Shown one piece after another: positions 22,035 through 34,286 of a DNA stretch of 64,000 nt. Both the position numbers and the translations under genes were made by a program. The number at the start of each line of letters is the position of its first letter. Within the stretch, counting starts at the first letter, position 1. The DNA comes from Crocodylus rhombifer. Its lineage: Eukaryota; Chordata; Crocodylia; Crocodylidae. Below the pieces are notes generated by a model. The model made no database searches, was not told the DNA's origin, and worked only from the letters and a program-made list of their open reading frames with translations. The DNA is taken from positions 1,062,347 through 1,126,346 of the forward strand of contig JAVSML010025536.1 of the NCBI GenBank assembly GCA_038503035.1. The letters are read 5' to 3'.

Positions 22035-25000
22035 CAACAACGAGTGCCACAAACTACTTACTACAATGGAGCCACTGCTTGTTAACTGGTTTAAGTCTTC
22101 AACTGTGCACATGCTATATAGGGTCAGAACCCATTTGGTCTGAAATAGCCATTCCTAGCCATTGCTTTGTATTTCAACAAATTTCACATCTCTTTAGATG
22201 CTTAATTGTCTTTCATATAAGATAAATATGCCTCTGATTTGGTTGTTTCTTGGTCTGTCAGCTTGAGGGCATTGGGGGAAAGGGACACTAAATGATACTG
22301 GGGTCACCTACTCAATGGCTAGATTCACGGCACATGCACTATGTACACTTTCCAGGGGAATGAGCCACCGGTGTGGACTATATTGTTGGTTAACCTAACA
22401 CTGCTTTTACATAGCACCACCCCCGGAGCAGTCCTCAGGCAGTGCGGATACCCACTCTGCTCTAAGCCTCCCTTGGAAATATAATATCCCATTCTAGACC
22501 AACGTGGAAGGAAGACTTTTAGTTTGCAAAGAGGCTAAAAGGATGTTAGCATGGTGAATAAACTGTAAATATTTGCTGATAGAAGGGCCAGAAGGTACTC
22601 TTATAACACGTCTATTTTAACTTTTCCTCTTACAGCTCCATAGTTGTCAGAAAAGGTTAATACAACAGCGAACGTCTTAGAAGCTTTAACTTTAACTTGA
22701 AGTTCAAGGGCTTCTTTATCAACCTAGCTAAGCTCCTTTTCCCCCTATCAACCATTCTTACAAGAAGATCAATTTTGTGTCTATGGATTTATGGCTGTTT
22801 TACTTTTTTAACTTGTTCCACAGTGATAATATTTGCTCTGCCTTCATGATTTTTCCATAACAGTGTTTCACTGAAAACTATGGATGAGCACTTATGTAAC
22901 TAGTGCTGCTGTGCCCACCAGAGTCTACTCTGCACTGACACTTTGCAGTCTGCCCTAATTAGTAAAATTGTCTCCCTGCCCCAGAAGAAGACCTTGTGAC
23001 TGCTATAATTTTCTGCCGCTGAAGAAGAGGATAAGAAGGAATGGGGAAGAAAAGGTGGTGGTGTGGGGGGGGNNNNNNNNNNNNNNNNNNNNNNNNNNNN
23101 NNNNNNNNNNNNNNNNNNNNNNNNNNNNNNNNNNNNNNNNNNNNNNNNNNNNNNNNNNNNNNNNNNNNNNNNNNNNNNNNNNNNNNNNNNNNNNNNNNNN
23201 NNNNNNNNNNNNNNNNNNNNNNNNNNNNNNNNNNNNNNNNNNNNNNNNNNNNNNNNNNNNNNNNNNNNNNNNNNNNNNNNNNNNNNNNNNNNNNNNNNNN
23301 NNNNNNNNNNNNNNNNNNNNNNNNNNNNNNNNNNNNNNNNNNNNNNNNNNNNNNNNNNNNNNNNNNNNNNNNNNNNNNNNNNNNNNNNNNNNNNNNNNNN
23401 NNNNNNNNNNNNNNNNNNNNNNNNNNNNNNNNNNNNNNNNNNNNNNNNNNNNNNNNNNNNNNNNNNNNNNNNGGGGGGGGAGGGAACCAACAAAATTATA
23501 AAGTTATAACATAATGAAACTTAGAAAAATTACATGTTTTGAGTTTTGGCTTTCCTCCCCCCAAAATGGAAAACCTTGAATAAATTATTTTCGATCCACA
23601 AAAAGTTTCCGCATTAAAAAAGGACAACTGAGAAAAAAAACCCCAACCACATGTTCCACAATAAAGGGTTATATTGTCTTGTGTTTTTCTCCAGCTGGTG
23701 CTTTGCCCTCTAGATGAAGAAGGATTTATCTCATACATTTAAAAAAAAAGTCACTTCTCTGCAACCTGCGGTTCATTCAATCAAGGCTTGGCGTAAATAA
23801 TCAGTATGGAAAACACCAATTGGCTTTCAAGGGTTTCTGAATTTAGGGGGAATATACCGCTTGTATCTTACGGAAGTCCTCTGGGGAGGAAAGAAAGAAG
23901 AAGGTATGGTGATTTACACTGCCCTATTTATCAGATCTGCCAGCCTCTCAGACTCTGTCCACTTTGCTACCATCAGATGCTGTGAGACAAGCATATGGTG
24001 TTTACTATTATGACTGACATCTCTCTGGTTTTCCTCACTCCTCGAGAGACTCCCCCCTTGCCAAGTCAATTTGCAAGGGCTTGGATCTTTCCATGGCCCT
24101 TTGGTCTGGATCCAGAATATTCCTCACATTCCCTTGGCAAATATCAATGGAGGACAACCTATTTTTTCCCTGCATAATTAACATTCCACTAAGGGAAACT
24201 CGGATCCAAGGAATTGTATGACTGCCGGTCTGCGTTTTTCTTCTGTGACTTACTCACGAGGGGCCGTGTCACTCCCAAAAACCATGTGCAGAATCCCTGC
24301 CAATGTGCCCTGTTGGTAAGAGTGGAGAGGGAAGGGTGGGCATTGAACCTGCCTTGATCCCTGGTGAAGTCCAATAGCAAAGCCTTGGCAAGGAGACATA
24401 GACAAGCGTTGGCATCGCCACTGCAGCTGATTAAGACTGAAATGAAGAAGTGGTGCCAAGCAGAGGATTCGAATTTGCTGTAGGTTATGAATCTGAAATG
24501 GGACTGGGCTTGGGAGGGGTGAGACCGGCTCAGCAGATCTCTCCTCAGGCCACTGCTGCCACTTGGAAACATCTTACTTATCTAAATTAAAAATGAAACC
24601 TCCTTCCTTAAGAAAATGGCCCTTCCCTGCCCTCATTCTTTCTCTTTTTTCCTTTCTTCCTATAGATATTTTCCCCTTGACTTTGGTCTCATGTCTTGGA
24701 CTTCTCTTTCACTCTGGACACTGCAAAGTCCCCTATGTCTATCTGAGAGGAAGGGATACTGGGCACTGCAGATTTCCTGCTTTGTTTCTTTTGTCTCTCC
24801 ATCCCCTCTTTTGGGATCCTTCCTGGTTTTTTCTCTTTAGATGTTGCTCACTAACCCATCTTGCTCACCTGATTCCCTCTCTGCCTTTGCTTGCCATGAT
24901 GTTAGTGCAATCCCTCCTCTTCCCTCTTATCTCTCATACCATACTACACATCATCGTTTTCCTCAGTTCTCCCTAATTGTTTTCCTCTTCCTCTCATCTC

Positions 25001-25285
25001 TTCTTCAGCTCTTCATATGGTTTAAGTTGGTCTAAATAAGCCTGATTCTTATTTTTCCTAGAAAGACATTCCTGGGAGCCTCTTAACCTTACCAAGCTTG
25101 AACATGATCCCATTAGATTTCTGTTTACATCTACCATGTCCCCGGATCGGCTTCTTACTTTCTAGACCATGAGCGTGCTCTTTTCCCTTGTCTAACTGTA
25201 TTGACTTCAGTGGAATGAGTTCATAATGCCACTGAGAAATCAGAATCAGGCCTAGAGATGGTCTTTGATTGTGTGTAACAGAGCG
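22035..25285. other. Unique sequence, assembly gap and a pyrimidine-rich tract
   Basis: Contains the N gap (23073-23472) and a C/T-rich stretch at about 24600-25020 that gives long plus-strand frames (137 aa, 74 aa) without domains. The 127-aa minus frame at 24189-24572 is unrecognised. 'attgacttcagtgga' at 25200-25214 belongs to the old amniote repeat noted in the findings. Confidence 0.4.
23073..23472. other. Assembly gap (400 N)
   Basis: Exactly 400 undetermined bases, bounded by G8 on each side (23065-23072 and 23473-23480). Any frame spanning it is meaningless. Confidence 0.99.
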
Positions 25286-25289
25286 CCCT

Positions 25290-26170
25290 TCTATTCAATA
25301 GTAATACTGATAACTTGATTGATGAACTAGAGAGCTTTCTAACTATTATGGATGATGTTACCCTGGGATTGCAAGCACTTTGGAGAGCAGGATCAGAATT
25401 CACAAGGACTTGGAAGTTCTGGAGAAGAGGTTCATAATCGACACGATGATATTCAAAAATCAACAAGAACAAAGTACTATACTTGGGAAGGAGAAATCTA
25501 TTGGCAAATAAAAAATGGGAAATAAGTGGTTGAGCAGCAGGCATACAAAAAGGATCTCTGGGATATTAGTGGATCACAAGCTGACTATGAGGCAACAGTG
25601 CGGTGTTATTGCAAGGAAGACAAGTAGGAGTCTGGGATGTATTAAAGCAGCAGTGTATAGAAGACATGGGGGACTCCTCATTCTGCCCTACTCGGTGTTG
25701 GTGTAGCCCTAGCTAGAATACAGTGTCAAGCTTTGGGCACCACACTTGACAGATATAGACACAATGGAAAGAGTTCTGATGGAAGCAGCAGTTAAATATT
25801 CAAAAAAGTGACCTATGAGGAAAGGTTGAGGGAACTGGGTTTCCTTAGGTTAGAAAAGAGAAGACCAAGAGGGGACATGACTAAAAGTCTTTCCAATGTG
25901 ATAAAATAGGGTTAGAAAGAGGACAGCGAGCAATATTTTTCCTGGTCCAGTGAAGGCAGGGCAAGAGGAAATCAGTTTTAATTTGTAGGAAAGACGATAC
26001 AGGTTAGACAAGGAGGAAAGCAGGGGTGGAAGGGGGGTGGGATTTTTCTACCTAAAAGGATAACAGCACTAGGGAGACCTAGGGAGGTTTTGGAATCTCC
26101 TTCAGCAGCAGCTTTTAAAAATACATCAGATAAAATTCTGCAAAGGATCCATGGAGAAAGGTACAATATA
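25290..26170 (+). mobile_element. Decayed CR1/L3-like LINE fragment
   Basis: The plus frame at 25515-25706 carries SGILVDHKLTMRQQCG, SRSLGCIKAAVYRR and ILPYSVLV, matching the thumb region of CR1 reverse transcriptase (…NRxLGCIKRxI…ILPLYSALVRPHLEYC). Downstream, other frames give LEYS-like, WAPHLTDIDTMERV and KREDQEGT segments, the usual order in this family. Several stops and frameshifts are present. More diverged than the copies at 20.7 and 39.5 kb, so older. Confidence 0.75.
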
Positions 26171-26174
26171 TGTA

Positions 26175-26830
26175 AACTAATTTAGTAGAACAAGTGAATT
26201 CTTAAAGGGACAGATTCCTAGTTTAGGATTTATTGGCCACAGCTCATGGGGAAGGTGGAAAGGAGCCAGATGCAACTCCATGAGCTTGGATGCAATCCTA
26301 GCAGGAACGTTTGCTGAAATGTATGGCCATACTACAGGACATGAATTAAAATTAAAACTAAAAGCAACCTGAATTTTCATGATAAATAAAAAAAAGAAAC
26401 AAAATGACGCTCTTTCAGCTGAGAAATAGAAATACACCGGGTGGCCTGTATATTCCATCAAAACAAATTGCACATCTCAGTTTCTGCCTTTCCCATAACA
26501 CAACTGAAATTTGGCATGCATAGATTGGTTTAAAACTAGTGGCACCATGTCTCAGATTTCCCACCACCGCCAGCAAAGGGTGAATGTGTGCCCTGTTCAC
26601 TACTGATCAAAATTTTACTGCTTGCCAAATACTGAGCAGCTTAGGTCAAGTCTACCTTGATCTTTTTGAATGTCTGCATCTAGCCCTAAAGATCAACCCG
26701 TGTATGCTCAACAGGTGGGAAACAGTTATTAGGATGTTATTTTTACCAATGATTTTTGAATAGCAAATAAACTCAATGAAATCTTCAGTAGATGGCGCAT
26801 AAGCAAAAAATCAGGCGACGCGTCTCAGTT
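26175..26830. other. Unique sequence, nothing recognised
   Basis: No repeat or exon seen. Confidence 0.45.
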
Positions 26831-26831
26831 C

Positions 26832-27790
26832 AGAGAAGGGAGATATTCCAAGGCCAGCTTCGTGTTGCCTAAAGCAGCTGCCATTTGTTCTTCGAGAGGG
26901 GAAGCATCTCCTGGATACAGAAGTTAATGTGTTAGCCCAGCTCACCCATGAAGGCACTCACCTGTAGTCACTGAGTGCCTGATCCAAAACTTGTTGGTAG
27001 AAAATTTCCCACTGACACAATGGGATTCAGACTGGGGTCATTATTCTTTCAGGCACCTGAAGACTTGCCCACTTTCCCTGTGCACGTTGGCTGACAGTTT
27101 GCATTCTTCGCTGTGCTCTCCCTTTGAATGAATATTTGAATGAACAGATAGTTTAAGCGCTGAAGAGACCCTTTGGTTTTATGAGCTGTGACTCTAACTC
27201 CGGATTTCACTGCAGGCTCCAGTGTTGTGTGGGGACTTCCCCAAATCAAGATGTATGAAATGATTCAGATTGTAAAGCGTTATTTGGGGGCTTCCCAATT
27301 ACTCCCACAATACCTGTTTAGAGGAATCGGTAGCATAAGGGGTTGTGTTTTTACTTGCTAATCATGTGGCTTCCATGGGGACGAAGAGGTTTTGCTAAAA
27401 TCACGAGGCTGTGCATTTGGGATTTCTCCCGCCGTAGTTTCTGACACAGTCGGGCACCGAAGGAGTTAAGCAAACTTAATTTCAACCTCCGCAATATTTG
27501 GCAAATGAGTTCTGCTGTGCTTCATGCCGCTCAGTTATTTATTTATTATTCTTACAGATCCAGTACAGTGACTTAATGGGTGAGCTGGGCTAACACATTA
27601 ACTTCTGTATCCAGCTGGGCACAGATTTGCATCCTGCTGTCACTGGGCAGTGTGGGATCCAAGCTTGCTTGCTGGTTACGCTATAGTTCTCACACCCAGC
27701 TGAGCTGGAGCTTACCAGGGGATGCTTCCCCTCTCAAAGATACAAATGGCAGCTGCTTTAGGCAATAAGACGCTGGCCTCGGACTATCCC
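26832..27790. repeat. Large inverted duplication with ~0.6-kb loop
   Basis: The segment 26832-26957 recurs inverted at about 27574-27790. Shared words include 'gcctaaagcagctgcca' and 'gaagttaatgtgttagccc' on the left, found reversed on the right. The right arm has about 98 extra bases (roughly 27615-27713) bounded by a ctgg tetranucleotide on both sides, so the left arm probably lost them by microhomology deletion, or the right gained them. The loop contains unique sequence. No frame across it is recognisable. It may be a foldback transposon or a local inverted duplication. Confidence 0.8.
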
Positions 27791-27889
27791 CATTTTCGCA
27801 GAGAACATACTGTACTACGCTCACACCAGATGCTTATGGTGCATTCCCATCTTGTTTTCACTCCAGGAAGCATTGGCTGAAAAAGAACC

Positions 27890-27910
27890 GGGGGGGGGGG
27901 GGGGGGGGGG
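27890..27910 (+). repeat. Poly-G tract (21 G)
   Basis: Uninterrupted G homopolymer; likely polymorphic and prone to sequencing error. Confidence 0.9.
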
Positions 27911-28100
27911 AGTAAATATTTTATACAAATATAAATTTTGATGCAGCCTTTAAAATCTGATATGAACCCATATTCTCCCACTCCAGACACACTTTGCCAT
28001 CTTTCTCCTGAACTTCTCTGAGCCATTTCAGTCTAAGAAAACCGCAATACTTAATTACTCAGAAAATATTGAGCTATTGCTTTTCCTGCCTCTCTCTAGC

Positions 28101-28116
28101 AAAAAAAAAAAAAAAA
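28101..28116 (+). repeat. Poly-A tract (A16)
   Basis: Uninterrupted A homopolymer without a recognisable retroelement upstream. Confidence 0.9.
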
Positions 28117-28199
28117 GAAAATAATAAGGCAGGGGGACGGGGAGAGACAGAGAGAGAGAATATTCAAAACCGTGTTCTCCTTCATTAAACCATAAAGGA

Positions 28200-28760
28200 A
28201 CCACGACAACAGCAACAACGGCGACAAAAATCGCCACGAAGCAAGAAAAACTTCTGACTTGCCACTGGAACTGCATTCAGCTCTCACACTTAGCCGAGTC
28301 CATTAAGAGTGCTGGGGCACGCTAATAATACGTTCAAATGCAGAGGGCAACTTCAAGAGCCGCCTTCATTTATATATCTGTTTATCTGTTTATTTATTTT
28401 AATCGGAAGGTGAGCTGCTTTTTGCAAAAGGTGTCCAAGCAGTTCGTCTTTGTTGTTGTTGTTCGAGACATGTACCGACGCCAGACAAAAGGGGACACTG
28501 CGGCTTTAGAGCTTTCAGGACTGGGGGCTGAGGAGGAAAGGAGAGAAGAGCATGATTGATGGAGTTCTGGTTGGCTTATAAAGGGCAGCCGGGAGTGCAG
28601 GGAAATAATCAGGGAAAAGGGCGTCCCGTACTGGCTCTCTCAGAGGGGAGAAATGAATCCTGCACCTCTGCATTATTAAGTTGTCAGGCGGGCTGATGAT
28701 GAAAATCTGAAGGTCAGGCATAACAAGAAGCACCTTATGGGGGGATCATGACCTTTCTGG
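28200..28760. promoter_or_regulatory. Possible promoter or enhancer block with TATA-like box
   Basis: The stretch has more CpGs than its surroundings and a TATAAAG box at 28577-28583 followed by GC-rich sequence, which would place a plus-strand start near 28607. No first exon, splice donor or coding frame can be recognised downstream, so the call is only inference. A conserved non-coding element is an equally good reading. Confidence 0.2.
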
Positions 28761-28833
28761 AAGTGCTACACTCATGTTTATCTGCACCTAACCCTTATCC
28801 ACAATTCTTCATTTGATAAGAACATTGGAAGAA

Positions 28834-28861
28834 GGGAAGGGGGGCGGGCGGTGGGGGGGAG
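28834..28861 (+). other. G-quadruplex-capable G-rich tract
   Basis: G-runs of three or more separated by 1-4 bases (GGG-AA-GGGGGG-C-GGG-CGGT-GGGGGGG). Meets the standard G4 pattern. Confidence 0.7.
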
Positions 28862-28869
28862 AAGGCCTC

Positions 28870-30325
28870 ATCATATGTATAAGCAGTGAGTGAAATTAGG
28901 CTTCCTGTGAAACTGATTGTGGATGCTCAATTCACAGTGAAAGATAATAAACCAAAAGGACACACGAGGGATGCAGGCAGAAATTGTTCACTACAGTGGA
29001 ACTCAATAAAGGGAACAAGAGCTTTCCTAAATGACAAATTTGGTCCAGCGGTGCTAAAATCAGGATTCTCTCTGGTAGCACTGCAGCAATTCGCTCTCAG
29101 CTCTACCACTTTTTATTTACTTTGGAAGGCCTAATAATGTTCAAGAGGAGCCTTTATTTATTTACTTATTTCTTTTATTTTTTGACAATATTCATTCGTT
29201 AGCCACTTGCTTTTAAACCAAAGCACCAAGGTGAAGGACAATCAAAGAGTGTGCTCCAATTGATTTTTCCTCTTTAGTTGCCATATCAGAAATGAGCATA
29301 AATATAAATATATTCCAGGGTTAGACGTCTGTCCTACATGTGCCATATCGACTGCTTTAATAAATGTCATGACCCTTGCTGCACACATATGTACATGCGC
29401 ACGTGCACACACACACACACACACTGCAATCAAGTAGATACAATGAATGGCACAAATATAAACTTGCCAATAAAGGCCATAAAATTGGAAATGTTTAAAA
29501 CCTAAAATTATGCATGTTATTCTCAAACCATCGCAACAACCACCTTAATTTTGAGGTGGCTTTCCCCCCCTTAATTTATAGTACCTTGATTTTGTTTTTC
29601 AAATGTACTGTTTTTAAAATATGACAAAATGTACTTGGGGCAAGCTGAATTCAAATGAGACGTTATAATTCTCACAATATATTCAATTTTCATGGATAAT
29701 CCTTTAAATTAACAATACAAGATATATCACCCCTACTGCCGTGAGAGGCTAATATACCCCCATTGAAAGCTGGACTAAGAAAAATTATGTCTGCTCTTGA
29801 AAAAGCATATAAGCCTCCAAAATATAACACAAAACTGGAATCCGATCCTCTAATTCTTGAACATAGAAGTAGTCTTATTAGTCCTGATTTTCCTTATACC
29901 AATGGATAGTAATCTGTTAACATTAATGGGCTTACTAATATTCACTGATGTGAGATCAGAATCTGTCGTAGTGGGACTTCATATGTAAGGATTACTGAAT
30001 CAGCAGGGAAAAGAAGATAGTATACAAATTCATGAATGCTTATATTAGGTGAAAAGTATGATGTGCAACTCATCCACTGCCATTAAATTGACTCTTTAAT
30101 GAAGAAGTGGCATTGCAAAAATATGATGTTAGCATTACAGCACAATAGCGAACTTTCTGTATCACATAAAAGAAGAGGTTTTCTATTTCTGTCGTCTAAT
30201 TGGTTCAGCCAATGCATCTTAACACTGGCCTGTCACGTTTCTGCCAGTCTGCTAAACATACCGTGTTCTGTTAAAAATCTAAATTTAATAATAATACCTC
30301 ACTGTCTTTTTAGCATTCATATTGT
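28870..30325. other. Unique sequence with a CA repeat
   Basis: (CA)n at about 29406-29424. A stretch near 29840-29975 with 'gtgagatcagaatctg' belongs to the old amniote repeat described in the findings. No exon seen. Confidence 0.4.
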
Positions 30326-30329
30326 TTTC

Positions 30330-30460
30330 CAGTCTCAGAAGTCCTATTTTCACAACTGAGGAAAGTCACTTCCCTCCCTGTATCTCAGCAGGTTGCCTAA
30401 CAGGCCAGTGATTTCCTGGCAGAGCCAGGAAACAAACTCAGGTCATTTGAGTTTTTATGT
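30330..30460 (+). repeat. MIR-type SINE remnant
   Basis: 'cctattttcacaactgagga', 'aagtcacttccctccctgta' and 'gccaggaaacaaactcaggt' follow the MIR core order in sense orientation. Confidence 0.6.
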
Positions 30461-30691
30461 CGTATGCTTTAGGCACATAGTATTTGGGGTACGGTTAAGT
30501 TTGGCCATCATCTTTCATTTCTAAAATGCCTATGTTGTTTAGTCCTCGAGTCCCAGAAAAAAACTGTTAATGTAGAAGATAGGCGAGTCAAGACAAAAGT
30601 GGATGCATCCTTCTCCTTCCTGCTCCTATATATTTAGTCTTAAGGCTATGATGTGTTGGCCTGTTAATGGTTTTTGGAGGCACTTGAGCTG

Positions 30692-30763
30692 GGTCACAGA
30701 ACATCAGCTTTGGCAATACCGTATTGTCATTCATCCCTCCACCCCTACACGCATGCCTGCCAT
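30692..30763 (+). repeat. 72-bp repeat, copy 1
   Basis: From ggtcacagaacatcagctt to cgcatgcctgccat; it differs from the copy at 34739-34810 at 3 of 72 positions. On the minus strand both copies keep an open frame reading GRHACRGGGMNDN..LPKLMFCD. Upstream and downstream flanks do not match. Origin unknown; probably part of a young repeat family. Confidence 0.85.
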
Positions 30764-31087
30764 CCTTTCTGTCATCCTTAAGTTGTTTAACTGAAGAGGT
30801 CTCTAGGGTTTGGGGAGGGATACAGTAAACTATGCGATGTTCATACTAGCACCTTCTTGGCAATTAGGTAGACAGACCTGCTTTACTTACCGGGTAATTA
30901 ATAGTGGGAAAACAAAACAAAATAGACTGAACTGCCATCCAAATGTTGGCTAAATCTCTAGTGGGCCCTTGCTCAGAATTTTAGAAATGGACCGTTTTCT
31001 TTATGCATTATCTTTTATGTGCCTGTACAATATCGAGAACTTTAGCTCTGATATAACAGGTACAGACATACAGCTGGAAGACTCACA

Positions 31088-31506
31088 GGCCACGTTTAGA
31101 TGAGCGTGGCCATGTTTCACGCGCTCCATTGTTCTCACTGCTACAAGAGAGCAGCATGGAGGGGTTTTTTAACCCCTGGATACCCGTGGAGAAAAAAAAT
31201 CAGATGTGTGCACACGGCAGCAGTGTGTGCTGCCTGAAGCCAGAACCTGGCCAGCCGGAGCCACGTTCCACTGCCGGCCAGGCTCTGCGTAGCAGGATTG
31301 CCGCTGCTGCAGCCCCGGGAGGCCCCCCAGGACCACGGGTAAGGTTGCTGGGGCTAGCACAGTGCTGGCACCAGCATCCCCTACCCCACCCAGGGTAACT
31401 TGCTGCGCTCCAGCGCACATACGCCACAGGCATTCCCCAGAGACAAGGCGCACCACCACTAGTTGTCCCCAGAAAACCAAACATCCATGCACATCTAGAC
31501 GTGGCC
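31088..31506. mobile_element. Non-autonomous DNA transposon with 15-bp inverted ends
   Basis: ggccacgtttagatg at the left and, reversed, ggccacgtctagatg at the right match at 14 of 15 positions. ACA lies directly outside each end (31085-31087 and 31507-31509), suggesting a 3-bp target duplication. The 419-bp body is GC- and CpG-rich compared with its surroundings. Frames of 89, 151 and 114 aa cross it without transposase motifs and are shadows of base composition. Confidence 0.6.
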
Positions 31507-31514
31507 ACAATGTG

Positions 31515-34280
31515 CAAAGATTTGCTCGCGTTTCCATGTAGCAAGCCAGGGGAAAGCTTATGGCCTCCTGCACACTGGAGAATTTCCTAGTATAAATCAT
31601 CACGTGGGAAACAGGAATTCCCACAAGTCTTCCTATACAGAGTGCTATTGAAAAACGACATGTTTAGTTTGGATTCCCAAAATGTTGTATTCACATCCAG
31701 ATCTCCTTATTACAAGAAAATGAAGTTGTGTTGGCTCATATACTTTTATTCGGCCAAATAGTTACAGTATTTTTTTTTCTAAACAGAGTCCTGTAATGGG
31801 TGGGGTGTGAGTGAGAGGAGGGGAAACCCTTACAAATTATAGGCCACATTGGAATCAGAATACAGATTGTAGTTATGTCGCTGATACATCAGATACCTAA
31901 TCTTAGTTGCTCCAGAATGCAAATCAAGGTGATTGTATTTTCACGTTCCTACTTATTGGTTAGCTTGATAGTCTTTTGAGTGCGAAGGACCTGGCTTACA
32001 GCAGATGTATTCTGACTCTGCTTTAATAAGCCCCAAGACAGAAATCTGTGGGAAATGCATTGTAGTGGGAGAAAAATAACTAAAGAATGGGATGTGAAAT
32101 CACAAAGACAAAAATCACTAATAGGAAGGTCTTCCGGAAGTCAGTGGCCGAGGATGGCGAAGTCCTAGATGAGGTCTTCAACTCTGGTGGGTCTAAGAAG
32201 TTCAGTAAATAATATTTATCTGAAGTGCCTGAAGGAAAATGGATGATGATTAACAATTAAACTGTTTTAAAATGTTTTTGGCTAAAATCCTATGGGCAAG
32301 TTCTTTACTTCGCATAATATCTTTTTGTAGGCTGAGCCCAGCTTCCACTGCAGTCAGTGGGATGAGTATTATTTACTTCAGTGGGATTTGGTTCAGGTCA
32401 TCCAGCTGATCAGTTGCTGGGCTGGTCACGACATCTGTCCATCCATCTACCTACCTATCTAAAGTTTGGAGGTATTTGATAATTTTCAGAAGTTTTCAAG
32501 TTTTTTGTCACTGCTCTCTAATTAAAATAAGCCTACGTTTTTTTTAAACGTGGGGTTTTACAAACAGTTAGTCCTTTACATGGACTGACGCTTTTTATAC
32601 TAGCCAAGAAACACTGTATAGGCTTAAAAATAACTCCCGGCAAAGAGGAGCCACCTACTATTCAAAATGTTGTTTTTCAGCTATACAGTGTTATTATTTA
32701 GCTTTAGGACAGACTATTTTTACTCTCCTTTTTATAAAGCTTGCATTTCAGGGAGTGATAATCGCATAGACTCAATGGAAATCCCAGTAGGTTGAAACTT
32801 GGCACGGAGGATGCCAGTCCAGGTGTGTGGTTCTCTTCAAAGCATGGTAGAAATCATGGCTGAGTTATAGACGGTAAAAATACACTGATTGCTTTGCCAA
32901 GTTGCAGATAAAAGTGGTTTGAGTTTGAAACATGACATTTTATAAGCAGGCAGTTAATTCTTCATGGAAGCTAGTGCCTGTTTTGAAGTCTGAATGGGGG
33001 AAGAGCCCTTTTATTCTGGAGAACTTTTATCTATTATCTTCAGTCAATGTCTCCCTAAGAAAAAATAAAATAAAAGTAGTGGGCATGATTTCTAGACGGT
33101 ATCCACTATCCCATGGTATTCTTATTCCTGCCCAGCAGAGCCCTTCTAAGAATAGGGCAGTTCATTACTCGTCTCTCACTAGTTCATGTGTGCAGAGAAG
33201 GAAGCTAATATTAAAGAGCATGAATGACTTGTGTAGCCTGAGATAGATAGGTCAGAAGCCCTTGGGTTTGCCTTGTGTTAGACGCAGACACACCTCAAGT
33301 CTTTTCTTTTCCAGTGTTTCCCACTACACTTGAATGCCATTTCTACTCCATACAGTCTTGGATTGAGTGCCAGCCTTCTCCCTCTCTGGGATCTTGCTTA
33401 GGATCATTACGATTTTAATAGTCATATTTCTAGAAGTCTGCTGGTGACTATGTGCTATGCTGCTTGCTACCAAGCAGACTCACACAGCGAGCGCTCCCTC
33501 TCTCTCCAGGAGACTTTACCCTTGCCATATTTTTGTTCAGTAACTCTCCTTTAATTGAGAAAAACAAGCCCATTCACATATCATTGCTCTTTGTGCACGG
33601 AATAATATAACAACATTTCATTCAAATCCCACATCCATTTCTTCCATGAAACTAAACAACAAAACAGCAAAGACAATTAAGAAATTAATATAAAAGGAAA
33701 TATTGGACTATACTCTTGGAACATAGATCGGCTCAGTAGGTTTCATCACAATGTTTGCAAAATGAGGCTCTGCTGAGGACAAGAGCGGTGACAAAATTAT
33801 GTAATAAAAACCCAAACTGCCTCTTTCAGCCATAAACCATTTCAAGAACCCAAGCTGCATTTGAGCTATGTTTGGGGAAAAATTGCGAGAAGTCCACAGA
33901 AAACATGAGAGTTTGGGCTGCCCATTAATGAAATGTTGGGTTCCTATGAACTTCAAAATCATTGAAAGGAAAAGCACTCAAAGTCTCTTTAAAACTACAG
34001 GCTATATGAAGTTGGGACCCTTCTCCTTGCAATACTGAAAGAAACCAAGTTAAACATTACTCTAAATGGTACCTGGATCGTGTGGTCCCACAGACCACTG
34101 TATGGGACCCTAAAATAACATTTTGATTCCTGATACAACATCAACTGAAAAGGTTTGGGCCTTCTCTGCAACCAATTCTTTCCAAGAAAGTATAAGATTT
34201 GGCACTGTGTTTCTTGGAGCTTTCAAATTGTTGGACTGTATCTTTTTACAGCATATCATTTTATAAACAGGGATGTGCCA
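31515..34280. other. Unique sequence with small inverted repeats
   Basis: Nothing coding recognised. 'aacactgtata' (about 32610) and its inverse 'tatacagtgtt' (about 32682) bracket a 60-base segment. An old amniote repeat word pair lies at 32345-32386. Frames of 104 aa (32932-33246) and 89 aa (33708-33977, minus) are unrecognised. Confidence 0.4.
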
Positions 34281-34286
34281 AATGAT

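Noticed and set aside
22900..23514. Frames of 148-197 aa
   Set aside because: They consist mostly of undetermined residues from the N gap.
24189..24976. 127-aa minus and 137-aa plus frames
   Set aside because: The plus frame comes from a C/T-rich tract; neither has domain features.
27615..27713. The 98-bp extra block as an intron lost from the other arm
   Set aside because: Read on the minus strand it starts near gtaag and ends near cag, but the exact excision needed to give the left arm does not fall on those splice sites; a ctgg microhomology deletion explains it better.
31129..31624. Overlapping 89-, 114- and 151-aa frames
   Set aside because: They lie in a GC-rich DNA transposon, where stop codons are rare; no transposase motif.
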